Shown here piece by piece: positions 8,462 through 16,755 of a stretch of 64,000 bases of DNA (position 1 is the stretch's first letter; each line of letters opens with the position of its first letter). Below the pieces are notes generated by a model that was not told the origin of the DNA, did not search any database, and was given only the letters and a program-made list of their open reading frames with translations. Origin of the DNA: Streptococcus sp. SPS1 (GTDB lineage: Bacteria > Bacillota > Bacilli > Lactobacillales > Streptococcaceae). The stretch lies in NCBI RefSeq assembly GCF_030439915.1, contig NZ_JAQFJG010000001.1, positions 297,842 to 361,841 of the forward strand. Reading direction: 5' to 3'. The position numbers and the translations under genes were made by a program.

Positions 8462-8481
8462 TTATCAAAAGAGGAGTTCAG

Positions 8482-8913
8482 ATGGATACAAAATTCTCAG
8501 TTGCTTTGCATATCTTAACAATGATTAGTGAAAGCAAGGAAACCTTAAGTTCTCAAGCACTAGCTACTAGTGTCGGGACCAATGCTAGTTACATTCGAAA
8601 AGTGATCGCCTTGTTGAAAAATGCAGATTTGATTCATTCCCAGCAAGGAAAAACAGGCTATCAACTCAGTAAGTCTCCAAAGAAAATGACTTTACTAGAG
8701 ATCTACTATGCTACTCAAGAAATCAATCACATTAGTTTATTCCCTGTTCATCAAAATAGTAATCCCGATTGTCCCGTTGGAAAACATATCCAAGGAGCAG
8801 TTTCGCCGCTTTTCGCTAGTGCCGAATCTCAATTAGAGAAGGAATTAGCAAATCAAACTTTAGAAGATGTCATTGACAATCTATATAAACAAGCCAAACA
8901 AGTCCGAAACTGA
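8482..8913 (+). CDS. Rrf2-family transcriptional regulator
   Basis: A 143-residue winged-helix protein: FSVALHILTMI, then SSQALATSVGTNASYIRKVIALL as the recognition part, and GYQLSKSPKKMTLLEIY as the wing and linker typical of Rrf2. Only one cysteine (NPDCPVGKHIQ) is visible where Fe-S members such as NsrR or IscR carry three, so it is probably not a cluster-binding form and resembles YwnA-type members. AGAGGAG precedes the ATG. It stands upstream of three same-strand oxidoreductase/hydrolase genes and likely regulates them. Confidence 0.88.
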   Translation: MDTKFSVALHILTMISESKETLSSQALATSVGTNASYIRKVIALLKNADLIHSQQGKTGYQLSKSPKKMTLLEIYYATQEINHISLFPVHQNSNPDCPVGKHIQGAVSPLFASAESQLEKELANQTLEDVIDNLYKQAKQVRN

Positions 8914-8950
8914 TTTGCTTACAAATCAGTTTTTACTAAAAACAACATGT

Positions 8951-8969
8951 ACTTGTATCTAATTCAAGT
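8951..8969. promoter_or_regulatory. Candidate Rrf2 operator before the MDR-hydrolase-SDR operon
   Basis: ACTTG (8951-8955) and CAAGT (8965-8969) form an inverted repeat, extendable outward as GTACTTG...CAAGTATAC. It lies 36 bases before the MDR start codon and shares half-sites with the repeat at 8437-8461. Confidence 0.5.
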
Positions 8970-9004
8970 ATACATAGTCGTATTAAAAAAGAAAAGATAA
9001 GACA

Positions 9005-10009
9005 ATGAAAGCCGCACAACACACTACTTATAACAAAAATAATATCACACTGAACATCACAGAAATCGCTAAACCAAGTATTACAGACAAAGAAGTTTTA
9101 GTTAAAGTCACCGCAGCTGGTGTTAATCCTCTCGATAACATGATCTCTCGTGGTGAGGTTAAGATGATTGTTCCCTGCAAACTTCCTCAAACTGCAGGTA
9201 ACGAAGTGGTTGGTATCGTTGAAAGCATTGGCAAGAAAGTTAACAACTTTCAGGTAGGAGATCGTGTCTTTGGCCGTCTGCCACTTGATCATATCGGCGC
9301 CTTTGCAGAATACGTAGCTGTCAATAGCCAAGCCTTAGCCAAGGTTCCAGACTATCTATCAGACGAGGAAGCAGCTGCTGTTCCTCTTACTGCCTTGACT
9401 ATCATGCAGGCTCTTGACCTCATGGGCGCTCAAGCTGGGAAAACGATCTTTATTTCTGGTGGTACTGGAGGTGTCGGTGGAATGGCCATTCCGATTGCCA
9501 AGGCCAAAGGTTTGAAGGTCATCACCAATGGAGCTGGAGATAACGCTGAGCGTGTCTTGAAACTAGGAGCAGATAGATTTATCGATTACAAAACAGAGGA
9601 TTACACAAAAACCGTTAGCCAGGTTGATTATGTTCTCGATACTCTCGGTGGAGCTGAAACTGAAAAACAAATGTCTATCATGAAAAAAGATGGTCAGCTT
9701 GTTTCCCTTCGTGCTATGCCAAACGGTGCCTTTGCCAAACGCATGAATCTACCAAAATGGAAACAGATGATTCTTGGCTTAGCAGGTCGCAAATTTGATA
9801 AAATAGCGAAAAAATATGGCGTCCACTACCATTTTATCTTTGTAGGAAGCAATGGCGCTCAATTACAAGAGGTAGCTGACCTCTTTAGCAAATTAGAAAT
9901 CAAACCCTCTATCGATACAGTTTATCCATTTGAAGAGGTAAATAGCGCTTTGGACAAGGTTGCTAACGGTCGCTCTCGTGGTAAAACAGTTCTCAGCTTT
10001 AAGAAATAA
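9005..10009 (+). CDS. Zinc-independent MDR-family NADP-dependent oxidoreductase
   Basis: A 334-residue medium-chain dehydrogenase/reductase of the quinone oxidoreductase-like group. Seen are AAGVNPLDNMISRGE, TAGNEVVGIVESIG, GDRVFGR, and the Rossmann motif ISGGTGGVGGMAIPIAKAKG, followed by GADRFIDYKTEDY and LDTLGG. The zinc-binding residues of alcohol dehydrogenases are absent, so reduction of quinones or enones is likelier than alcohol oxidation. It is first of a three-gene run behind an Rrf2 regulator. Confidence 0.87.
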   Translation: MKAAQHTTYNKNNITLNITEIAKPSITDKEVLVKVTAAGVNPLDNMISRGEVKMIVPCKLPQTAGNEVVGIVESIGKKVNNFQVGDRVFGRLPLDHIGAFAEYVAVNSQALAKVPDYLSDEEAAAVPLTALTIMQALDLMGAQAGKTIFISGGTGGVGGMAIPIAKAKGLKVITNGAGDNAERVLKLGADRFIDYKTEDYTKTVSQVDYVLDTLGGAETEKQMSIMKKDGQLVSLRAMPNGAFAKRMNLPKWKQMILGLAGRKFDKIAKKYGVHYHFIFVGSNGAQLQEVADLFSKLEIKPSIDTVYPFEEVNSALDKVANGRSRGKTVLSFKK

Positions 10010-10023
10010 AAAAGGAAAAAATC

Positions 10024-10860
10024 ATGTCATATATTACAACAAAAAATCAATACATCACAGTCGACGGGAACAAAATCTCTTATCGCGAACTTAGTAAAGG
10101 CAAATCAAAACTACCTCTTCTGATGCTAGTCCATTTGGCAGCAACTCTCGATAACTGGGATCCTAAACTCTTAGACCTGATTACTGAAAAGCACCATATC
10201 ATTGTAGTCGATCTTCCTGGTGTTGGAGCTAGTCAGGGCAAAGTTGCTCCGACTATTCCTGGAATGGCTGAGCAGACAATTGACTTTGTAAAAGCGCTTG
10301 GTTACGATAAAATCAATCTTCTTGGCCTTTCTATGGGAGGTATGATTGCCCAAGAAATCATCCGAATAAATCCTACTCTAGTCAATCGTTTGATCTTGGC
10401 TGGAACAGGACCTCGAGGTGGAAAAGAGGTCGATAAGGTAACAGGGAAAACCTTTAACTATATGTTTAAAGCGGGACTCGAGCTCATCGATCCTAAACGC
10501 TATATCTTCTATAATCATGATAAACAAGGGAAAATTGAAGCCTTGAAAGTCCTAGGACGAATGGGGATGAGAACAAAGGAATTTGCGGATAAAGACATGA
10601 ACCTATCAGGATTCCTAACTCAACTCAAAGCTATTAAACGGTGGGGGAAAGATCCTCAGGACGACCTAAGATTTATCACTCAACCAACCTTAATCGTCAA
10701 CGGGGATAAGGATATGCAGGTTCCAACGGAAAATTCTTATGATATGCATGAAAAAATAAAAGATAGTAAACTGATTATCTATCCAAATGCTGGCCACGGT
10801 TCGATCTTCCAATATGCAGACGAATTTTCAACAGAACTAATAGCTTTCTTGGAGGACTAA
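10024..10860 (+). CDS. Alpha/beta-fold hydrolase
   Basis: A 278-residue soluble alpha/beta hydrolase. The nucleophile elbow is GLSMGG (serine), the oxyanion region precedes it (LVHLAATLDNWD), an acid candidate lies in PTLIVNGDKDMQVP, and the catalytic histidine is in NAGHGSIFQ. The cap region (about residues 130-200) is basic and of unknown specificity; esterases, lactonases and haloperoxidase-like proteins share this fold. The gene follows the MDR gene by 14 bases and precedes the SDR gene by one, so it is in the operon. Confidence 0.87.
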   Translation: MSYITTKNQYITVDGNKISYRELSKGKSKLPLLMLVHLAATLDNWDPKLLDLITEKHHIIVVDLPGVGASQGKVAPTIPGMAEQTIDFVKALGYDKINLLGLSMGGMIAQEIIRINPTLVNRLILAGTGPRGGKEVDKVTGKTFNYMFKAGLELIDPKRYIFYNHDKQGKIEALKVLGRMGMRTKEFADKDMNLSGFLTQLKAIKRWGKDPQDDLRFITQPTLIVNGDKDMQVPTENSYDMHEKIKDSKLIIYPNAGHGSIFQYADEFSTELIAFLED

Positions 10861-10861
10861 T

Positions 10862-11740
10862 ATGGTCAAAACCATTCTGATTACAGGTGCTACTGACGGT
10901 ATCGGTAAACATTTGGCAAAGAAATTGGCCAGTGAAGGGCATCATGTCATCCTCCATGGTCGCAATCCTCAAAAACTTGAGCTGGCGCTTCAAGAGGTTC
11001 GGGCAGTTTCCTTGATAGGCAGAGTTTCTAACTACCTTGCCGATTTTTCCAAATTAGACGATGTTTATCGATTTGTAGAGGAAATCAAGCGAGACTTTCA
11101 AAGTATCGATGTCTTATTTAACAATGCAGGCCTGTATGCTGGAAAAGAACGAAAAGCGAGTGCTGAAAATGTCGAGTTGACTTTTATGTTATCCGTTCTC
11201 GTTCCCTATATATTAACAACTGAGCTAAGTTCCTTGTTAGAAAAAGCGGCTGACGGCCGTGTTATCAATACTTCTTCCTATATGCATCATTTTGCCAAGG
11301 TTAAGGATTTAGACTTTGGATTTGAGAACAGCTATAATCCAGGATTGGCCTACAATAATTCCAAACTTTACACTATTTGGATGACACGCTATCTGGCCAG
11401 AGAATTCTTTCTAAAAGATTCAAGCATCACCATCAATGCCTATCATCCAGGTTTGATTTCAACCAACTTAGGGAATGATTCCAGTGATGAAAAGGCGAAA
11501 AAGTCTCTCTTCGGACGCTTGATGAAGTCACTCTCTAAGAATTTAAACGAGGGAATTAAAACAGGCTACTACCTCACCTTATCAGAAGAAATCACTGGTT
11601 TGACTGGCTACTATTTTGATGAGAAGAAAGTGAAATCTGTATCTGAAAAAGCCTATACTTTTGAGAAAGCTCGAGATTTAATCACTTACTGTAATGATAA
11701 AATTAAGTTATTCAAACAGAAATCTGCTCTGCTTAATTAG
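10862..11740 (+). CDS. SDR-family NAD(P)-dependent oxidoreductase
   Basis: A 292-residue short-chain dehydrogenase. The cofactor motif TGATDGIGK is near the N-terminus, NNAG is present, and the catalytic set is SSYMHH for serine and YNNSK for Tyr/Lys. The following HPGLISTNLG resembles retinol dehydrogenase/WWOX-like SDRs. Substrate unknown. It closes the Rrf2-associated operon, which would pair two reductases and a hydrolase, perhaps for electrophile detoxification (inference). A bidirectional terminator follows. Confidence 0.87.
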   Translation: MVKTILITGATDGIGKHLAKKLASEGHHVILHGRNPQKLELALQEVRAVSLIGRVSNYLADFSKLDDVYRFVEEIKRDFQSIDVLFNNAGLYAGKERKASAENVELTFMLSVLVPYILTTELSSLLEKAADGRVINTSSYMHHFAKVKDLDFGFENSYNPGLAYNNSKLYTIWMTRYLAREFFLKDSSITINAYHPGLISTNLGNDSSDEKAKKSLFGRLMKSLSKNLNEGIKTGYYLTLSEEITGLTGYYFDEKKVKSVSEKAYTFEKARDLITYCNDKIKLFKQKSALLN

Positions 11741-11741
11741 A

Positions 11742-11781
11742 AAAAAGTTCTCTTTCCATTTTGCTAGAAAGAGAACTTTTT
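11742..11781. terminator. Bidirectional terminator between SDR gene and susH
   Basis: AAAAAGTTCTCTTTC (11742-11756) and its exact complement (11767-11781) give a 15-bp stem with a 10-base loop, serving both convergent operons. Confidence 0.93.
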
Positions 11782-11804
11782 CTTTAGGAGAAATAACTTA
11801 ATTT

Positions 11805-13124
11805 TTAATCGATTCGTGATAGCTCAGCTGGCACCGTTAAGTAATAAGTTGCCGTCAAGCTTGCTTCACCTTGATTGACAAAAATCTCGATGGAATTTTT
11901 ATCTAAAATAACATCCAATTCTTTAGCTTCAATATCTACATACCGTCGACTAGTGTCCTGTTCTTCTTCACCTAGAATTTTTTGAACAAGATGGCTACGA
12001 TCAATGTAAACTTGCTGCGCATTACTGTCATAACCAAATTCAAGATAATCTGTATCATTTCCTAAATGGTAATGACAATCTTTATCTATTTGGATGTGAT
12101 ATTGGCCTTTTTTAACAGGGAATTGTCTTAGTTTGCCATCTTCCAACCTTAGAATTCTAGGTAAAGTCATGGCACATGCCCACTTGTGTTCTTGGTCATG
12201 GGTTGGAAGGGTACGCCCCCATGTCTGCATCCAAGCAATCAGGATACGACGATTTTGATCGTCCAACAATGTTTGAGGCGCATAGAAGTCTTGTCCATGA
12301 TCAATTTCTTGAACTGATTCTGGGATAAAACGTTTTTCTCCCCAATCTACCTTACCCGTGAACAAAACCGATGAGTTGATGTTATGATATGAGTCTCCCT
12401 CACGCTGATAACGCATGGGTGACATAATAAGGCAATCCTTCCCATCTAACTCAAAGTAATCTGGGCATTCCCACATAAAGCCTTGGTGTTCTACCCCTTT
12501 TAAAAAGATGGATTCGAACTGCCATTCTACTAGGTTATCGGACCCTAGTAGAACGATACAGCCTACATTATCCTTGTGTTTGGCAGCTACTACGGAGTAA
12601 TAGCGTCCATCTTTTTCAAAGAGTTTTGGATCACGGAAATCAGCAGCAATCAACTCATCTGGCAAGTCTGCTCCAGTTGCAACTGGATTTTGTTCAATCT
12701 TTTCAAAGTGAATCCCGTCGTCTGAAAATGCTATATTTTGCACTTGACGAACACCGGTTTCTTCTTCGATATGCCCAGTATACATGAGCCAGAGGCGATC
12801 GTCTTTGACGATAGCTGATCCTGAGAAGCAACCATTGCGGTCGTAGTCTTGGTCAGGAGCAAGTGCCACAGGCAAGTGCTCCCAAGTCACCAAGTCCTTA
12901 CTTTTAGCATGACCCCAGTGCATAGGCCCCCAAACACTATCATATGGATAGAATTGATAAAAGAGATGGTATTCTCCACGAAAATAGACAAATCCATTTG
13001 GATCATTGATCCAACCAATCTCAGCTGAAAAATGTTCTTTAGGCTTATATTGAGTATTTACGAGATGTTTATTTTCTGCTATAAAACGATTGGCTTTTTC
13101 TACTGTGTATTTCTTATCTCCCAT
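11805..13124 (-). CDS. susH: Sucrose-6-phosphate hydrolase (GH32), sus locus
   Basis: A 439-residue beta-fructofuranosidase of GH32. WINDPNG at residues 38-44 carries the nucleophile Asp41, FRDP at 163-166 the transition-state Asp165, and WECPD at 218-222 the acid/base Glu219. No signal peptide is present, so it acts on imported sugar. The ATG at 13124 has GAGG upstream; the two codons before it (TTG ATT) fall in the spacer. It is the last gene of the sus operon whose ABC importer (susT1, susT2, susX) lies upstream, matching the known pneumococcal sus locus. Confidence 0.93.
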   Translation of the reverse strand: MGDKKYTVEKANRFIAENKHLVNTQYKPKEHFSAEIGWINDPNGFVYFRGEYHLFYQFYPYDSVWGPMHWGHAKSKDLVTWEHLPVALAPDQDYDRNGCFSGSAIVKDDRLWLMYTGHIEEETGVRQVQNIAFSDDGIHFEKIEQNPVATGADLPDELIAADFRDPKLFEKDGRYYSVVAAKHKDNVGCIVLLGSDNLVEWQFESIFLKGVEHQGFMWECPDYFELDGKDCLIMSPMRYQREGDSYHNINSSVLFTGKVDWGEKRFIPESVQEIDHGQDFYAPQTLLDDQNRRILIAWMQTWGRTLPTHDQEHKWACAMTLPRILRLEDGKLRQFPVKKGQYHIQIDKDCHYHLGNDTDYLEFGYDSNAQQVYIDRSHLVQKILGEEEQDTSRRYVDIEAKELDVILDKNSIEIFVNQGEASLTATYYLTVPAELSRID

Positions 13125-13133
13125 AATCAACCT

Positions 13134-14750
13134 CTAGTTTTTGTTTGCTTGGTATTGGTCGTAATATTTTTGTTTAATAGCGAGGTAATCTGAAAGTCCG
13201 TATTTTTCAAGCTCTTTCTTGTAATCATCCCACTCAGCATCAATATTGCCATTTACAATCCATTCAGCACGTTTACGGTAGATATAGTCATTCATATCTG
13301 CCTCGATATGGGCAATCTTGTCCAAATCTTCCTGTGTCATAAAGACTCTTGGATAGTTATTGTCATTGCTCATGTAAGGAACATAATATTCTTTGATAAG
13401 ATCCAAACGCCATTTGGCATCGTCAGGCATAGTTGTCACTTTACCATAGTATGAATCTAGGATAGCTAGTGGTCCTCCTACTTCAGTCTTTTGACGAAGT
13501 TCTGCTGGTGCAGTTCCGTTTAGTGGTAAGTGTTTGAGGCTGTTAGTTGCTTGGTCAAATTCAAAGATGTTTTGTTGTTTGTCATCTCCGTAAGTTCCCC
13601 AGTTATTTTGCACAGATTGGAGTGGAGCGTATTGTGCATCAATCCATTTAGCTGTCAATTCTAGGTTTTTGTTTACACTAGTAATAACCATCTTGTCACG
13701 CGCAAATCCCATACCGTTTGTACGAGCTACGTGTTTTTGACCACTTGGCCCAGCAAGTACTGGTAAAACATCATAACTTTCATTACTTCCAGTAACATTA
13801 CTCTTATCCCATGTAAAGTAAACACCAAATTTCTGATCATGACCTTTAGCAATGTAACTATTCCAATCATGTTCGAAAGCTTCTTTATCAATCAAGCCTT
13901 TTTCTTGCAATTGACGGATAAATTTGACACCTTCTTTATAGTTATCATTATCTGCTGTGAAGTCAACTTTGCCATCATTTCCAACTACTAAATGATCATC
14001 GTTATCCCCTATACCAAATGCAGCAAATAGGAATTTAAAATCTTCGTTTCCGTTACCACTAATAAATGTAAATGGAATTTCATCAGCCTCTCCATTTCCA
14101 TTTGGATCCCCGTTTTTGAAAGCTTCTAGGACTTTAATCAGATCATCAGTAGTTTTTGGCATTTCAAGACCAAGTTTCTTAAGCCAATCTTTGTTAATCC
14201 AAGCCATATCGTTGACACTATGGATAGATTCTTTGCCTTCTCCAAGCTCCTCAATCCATGGGAATGAATAGATGTGTCCATCAGGTGCTGTCATCAAGGC
14301 CTTGTATTCTGGTTTCTCATCCAAAATTTTCTTAAGATTTGGCATGTATTTATCAATCAAATCTTCAACTGGAATGATAACACCTTTTTTAGCCCAGTTC
14401 ATCAAGTCCACATCTGAAGCTCCGTCGTTGTGGATAGCATCTGGTAAATCACCACTAGAAATATCCAAGTTACGTTTTTCTGCAAAGTCGGATTGGTAGT
14501 TGGTCCAGTCAATATGAACGCCAGTTTCCTTCTCCAAACGTTGCAAAATCAATTTTTCATTTGGGTCTTTGGGTGCTAACGGTGAACTGGCTGTCATAAA
14601 CTTCAATGTTTTCTTTTCTTGAAGCGGGAATGTTACACCTTCCAACTTATAATCTGGACTTGAAGCTGTATTTTTTGAGCCACAGGCTGCAAGTACTGCT
14701 AAACTAGCTGTCAACAAAACTGCTGATTTTGTGAATGTTTTGAATTTCAT
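13134..14750 (-). CDS. susX: Sugar ABC transporter substrate-binding lipoprotein
   Basis: A 538-residue extracytoplasmic solute-binding protein. MKFKTFTKS starts a signal peptide ending in the lipobox LAACG, so it is lipid-anchored. Acidic, calcium-site-like stretches (KNGDPNGNGEADEIPFTF) are typical of large family 1 binding proteins for oligosaccharides. The ATG at 14750 has AAGGAG seven bases upstream; the longer upstream reading frame lacks a signal. In pneumococcus the homologue serves sucrose and related fructosides. Confidence 0.93.
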   Translation of the reverse strand: MKFKTFTKSAVLLTASLAVLAACGSKNTASSPDYKLEGVTFPLQEKKTLKFMTASSPLAPKDPNEKLILQRLEKETGVHIDWTNYQSDFAEKRNLDISSGDLPDAIHNDGASDVDLMNWAKKGVIIPVEDLIDKYMPNLKKILDEKPEYKALMTAPDGHIYSFPWIEELGEGKESIHSVNDMAWINKDWLKKLGLEMPKTTDDLIKVLEAFKNGDPNGNGEADEIPFTFISGNGNEDFKFLFAAFGIGDNDDHLVVGNDGKVDFTADNDNYKEGVKFIRQLQEKGLIDKEAFEHDWNSYIAKGHDQKFGVYFTWDKSNVTGSNESYDVLPVLAGPSGQKHVARTNGMGFARDKMVITSVNKNLELTAKWIDAQYAPLQSVQNNWGTYGDDKQQNIFEFDQATNSLKHLPLNGTAPAELRQKTEVGGPLAILDSYYGKVTTMPDDAKWRLDLIKEYYVPYMSNDNNYPRVFMTQEDLDKIAHIEADMNDYIYRKRAEWIVNGNIDAEWDDYKKELEKYGLSDYLAIKQKYYDQYQANKN

Positions 14751-14778
14751 GAGAAAACTCCTTTTATTTTTTCTTTTT

Positions 14779-15669
14779 TTATCCTTTAAGTGAACCAGCC
14801 ATAATTCCTTTATCAAAGTATTTTTGGAAGAATGGATACATAACAATCAATGGCAAGCTGGAAATGACGATAGTTGCGTATTTAATCAATTCAGCTAAAC
14901 GTTTCATTTCATTCATAGCCGCTTGTGCTCCAATCATGTCTTGACCTGGTTGGCTCTGAATGAGAATTTTACGAAGTACAAGTTGCAATGGTTCCAAGTT
15001 TGGATCCTTGATATAAATCATTGCATCAAAGTATGAGTTCCACTGTCCTACAAAAGCATAGAGAAAGAGAACAAACATAATTGGTTTTGCAAGAGGAAGC
15101 ATGATTTTGAAGAAAATCTGCAAATCATTTGCACCATCAATGACGGCTGCTTCTACCAATTCTTCAGGCAATCCTTGGAAATAGGCCCTAGCAAGAATAA
15201 TATTCCAAACATTGACAGCACCTGGAACGATGATTGCCCATGGAGTATTCAGCATTCCCAAATCTTTTACCAGCAAGTAAGTTGGGACTAAACCACCACC
15301 AAAGAACATGGTTACAATCAAGAAGTAGTTAATCCAACGGCGCCCTACCAAGTCTTTCTTAGAAAGAGGATAAGCTGTAAACACAGATAGCAATACTGTT
15401 AAAGCCGCAAAGCCAAAAGAGTATAGTAGAGAATTGATAAAGCCTCTTAGAATAGATTGGTCACTGAATACACGCTGGTAACCTTCTACCGTCCAATCGG
15501 CTGGATTAAAGCTAATCCCTCTACTAACTAGAACTTTAGGATCCATAAAGGATGCTACGACGATATAAAGTAAAGGAAGTAAGGTTATCAAAACGATAAA
15601 GACAATAATGATTTTATTTAAGAGTAAGATACGTCTATCAAATTTTGTATCCATAATCGAATTTTTCAT
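14779..15669 (-). CDS. susT2: Sugar ABC transporter permease
   Basis: A 296-residue inner-membrane permease with six predicted helices and the cytoplasmic EAA loop EAAVIDGANDLQIFFKIMLP that contacts the ATPase. No ATPase gene is present in the locus, so a shared ATPase such as MsmK encoded elsewhere is expected, as known for pneumococcal carbohydrate importers. The ATG at 15669 has AAGGAGG five bases upstream. Confidence 0.93.
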   Translation of the reverse strand: MKNSIMDTKFDRRILLLNKIIIVFIVLITLLPLLYIVVASFMDPKVLVSRGISFNPADWTVEGYQRVFSDQSILRGFINSLLYSFGFAALTVLLSVFTAYPLSKKDLVGRRWINYFLIVTMFFGGGLVPTYLLVKDLGMLNTPWAIIVPGAVNVWNIILARAYFQGLPEELVEAAVIDGANDLQIFFKIMLPLAKPIMFVLFLYAFVGQWNSYFDAMIYIKDPNLEPLQLVLRKILIQSQPGQDMIGAQAAMNEMKRLAELIKYATIVISSLPLIVMYPFFQKYFDKGIMAGSLKG

Positions 15670-15679
15670 ACTTTCCTCC

Positions 15680-16597
15680 TTAAATTCCTTCACCATTATT
15701 CATGCGTTTAACGATTTGGTTAACTGCAACAAGCAATACTACGTTAATCACTGCATTAAACAAACCAACCGCTGTTGAGTAAGAATAGTCTCCTGATACA
15801 AGACCAACTTTATAGACATATGTAGAGATAATTTCAGACGTTGGCAAGTTCAACGATGTCTGCATCAAGAATGCTTTTTCATATCCGACATTCATAATTC
15901 CACCTGCAGCTAAAACAAATTGGATAACCATAATAGGCTTAAGAGCTGGAATATCAATGTGCCAGATTCGTTGGAAGATATTAGCTCCATCCAATCGGGC
16001 TGCTTCTACTAAGGCTGGATCTACATTTACCAATGTTGCTGTGTAGAGCGTTGAAGCCCAGCCCATTCCTTGCCAGATACCACTAAAGATGTATAAAGGT
16101 CTAAAGAAGTCTGGATTTGTCAAGAAGTCAGCCTTCATTCCAAACATAGAGAGAAAATTGTTAATTGGTCCTCCCACTGAAAAGAAGAGGAAAATCATAC
16201 CGACAATAACAACGACTGAGATAAAGTTTGGTGCGTATAAAATGAGCTGAATTCGTTTTTTGACTTTTTCACTCAAGAGTTGATTGAGCATAATAGCAAG
16301 AATGATTGGTGGTAAAAAGCCAAGCAATAAACCATAGATACTTAATTTTAAGGTATTGGCTAACAAGATACCAAAGTTGGGAGAGGATATGAATTTTGTA
16401 AACTCAGAAAAACCAATCCAATCACTCCCCAAAATTCCTTTTAAGGGATTATAATCTTTAAATGCGATTAAAACCCCATACATAGGGATATATTTAAAGA
16501 TAAAGGTTAAAACTAAACCAGGGACAGTCATCAATAACAAGAGTTTTTGTTTCTTGATTCTTTCCCAAAGAGAAACTTGCTTCGCTTTGCTATTCAT
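15680..16597 (-). CDS. susT1: Sugar ABC transporter permease
   Basis: A 305-residue LplB-like permease, partner of susT2, with EAA motif EAARLDGANIFQRIWHIDIP. The ATG at 16597 follows AAGGAGG; the reading frame extends 30 codons further upstream, but through the operator region, and is rejected. It is first in the operon susT1-susT2-susX-susH. The leader of about 120 bases from the 16727-16755 promoter contains two copies of a LacI-type palindrome. Confidence 0.93.
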   Translation of the reverse strand: MNSKAKQVSLWERIKKQKLLLLMTVPGLVLTFIFKYIPMYGVLIAFKDYNPLKGILGSDWIGFSEFTKFISSPNFGILLANTLKLSIYGLLLGFLPPIILAIMLNQLLSEKVKKRIQLILYAPNFISVVVIVGMIFLFFSVGGPINNFLSMFGMKADFLTNPDFFRPLYIFSGIWQGMGWASTLYTATLVNVDPALVEAARLDGANIFQRIWHIDIPALKPIMVIQFVLAAGGIMNVGYEKAFLMQTSLNLPTSEIISTYVYKVGLVSGDYSYSTAVGLFNAVINVVLLVAVNQIVKRMNNGEGI

Positions 16598-16614
16598 AGC
16601 AACCTCCTTTTTTT

Positions 16615-16624
16615 GAAACGTTTC
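16615..16624. promoter_or_regulatory. LacI-type operator, copy 1 (SusR candidate)
   Basis: GAAACGTTTC, a perfect 10-bp palindrome just before the susT1 Shine-Dalgarno, extendable as TTGAAACGTTTCA. It repeats identically at 16676-16685. Centre spacing differs from the CcpA cre consensus, so SusR is the better candidate. Confidence 0.7.
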
Positions 16625-16675
16625 ATTTTTGCTTGGAAAAGATAGCGCTTGGCGCTGTCTATTTATTTTATTTTT

Positions 16676-16685
16676 GAAACGTTTC
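16676..16685. promoter_or_regulatory. LacI-type operator, copy 2 (SusR candidate)
   Basis: Second GAAACGTTTC palindrome, 61 bases from the first and about 35 bases downstream of the expected susT1 start point. Between the copies, AGCGC and GCGCT (16644-16656) form a further small inverted repeat. Confidence 0.7.
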
Positions 16686-16726
16686 ATTTTTGTTTTAAAA
16701 AAATAAATCTTTTTTTATCTGAATTC

Positions 16727-16755
16727 ATTCTAACATTGTTAGCGTTTTCTGTCAA
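16727..16755 (-). promoter_or_regulatory. sus operon promoter with cre site
   Basis: Reading on the minus strand: TTGACA (16755-16750), 17-base spacer, TAGAAT (16732-16727), an almost consensus promoter. The spacer holds AGAAAACGCTAACA (16737-16750), matching the CcpA cre consensus at 13 of 14 positions, which implies catabolite repression. The -35 box contains the susR stop codon (16752-16754). Confidence 0.85.

Noticed and set aside
14751..14846. N-terminal extension of susX
   Set aside because: It would bury the lipoprotein signal peptide behind 32 basic residues; the ATG at 14750 has AAGGAG and restores a normal signal.
16615..16685. GAAACGTTTC palindromes as CcpA cre sites
   Set aside because: They lack the two central bases of the 14-bp cre consensus; a LacI-type operator for SusR fits better. 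A real cre is at 16737-16750.
16598..16687. 30-codon N-terminal extension of susT1
   Set aside because: It would be encoded by the two operator palindromes; AAGGAGG before the ATG at 16597 decides the start.
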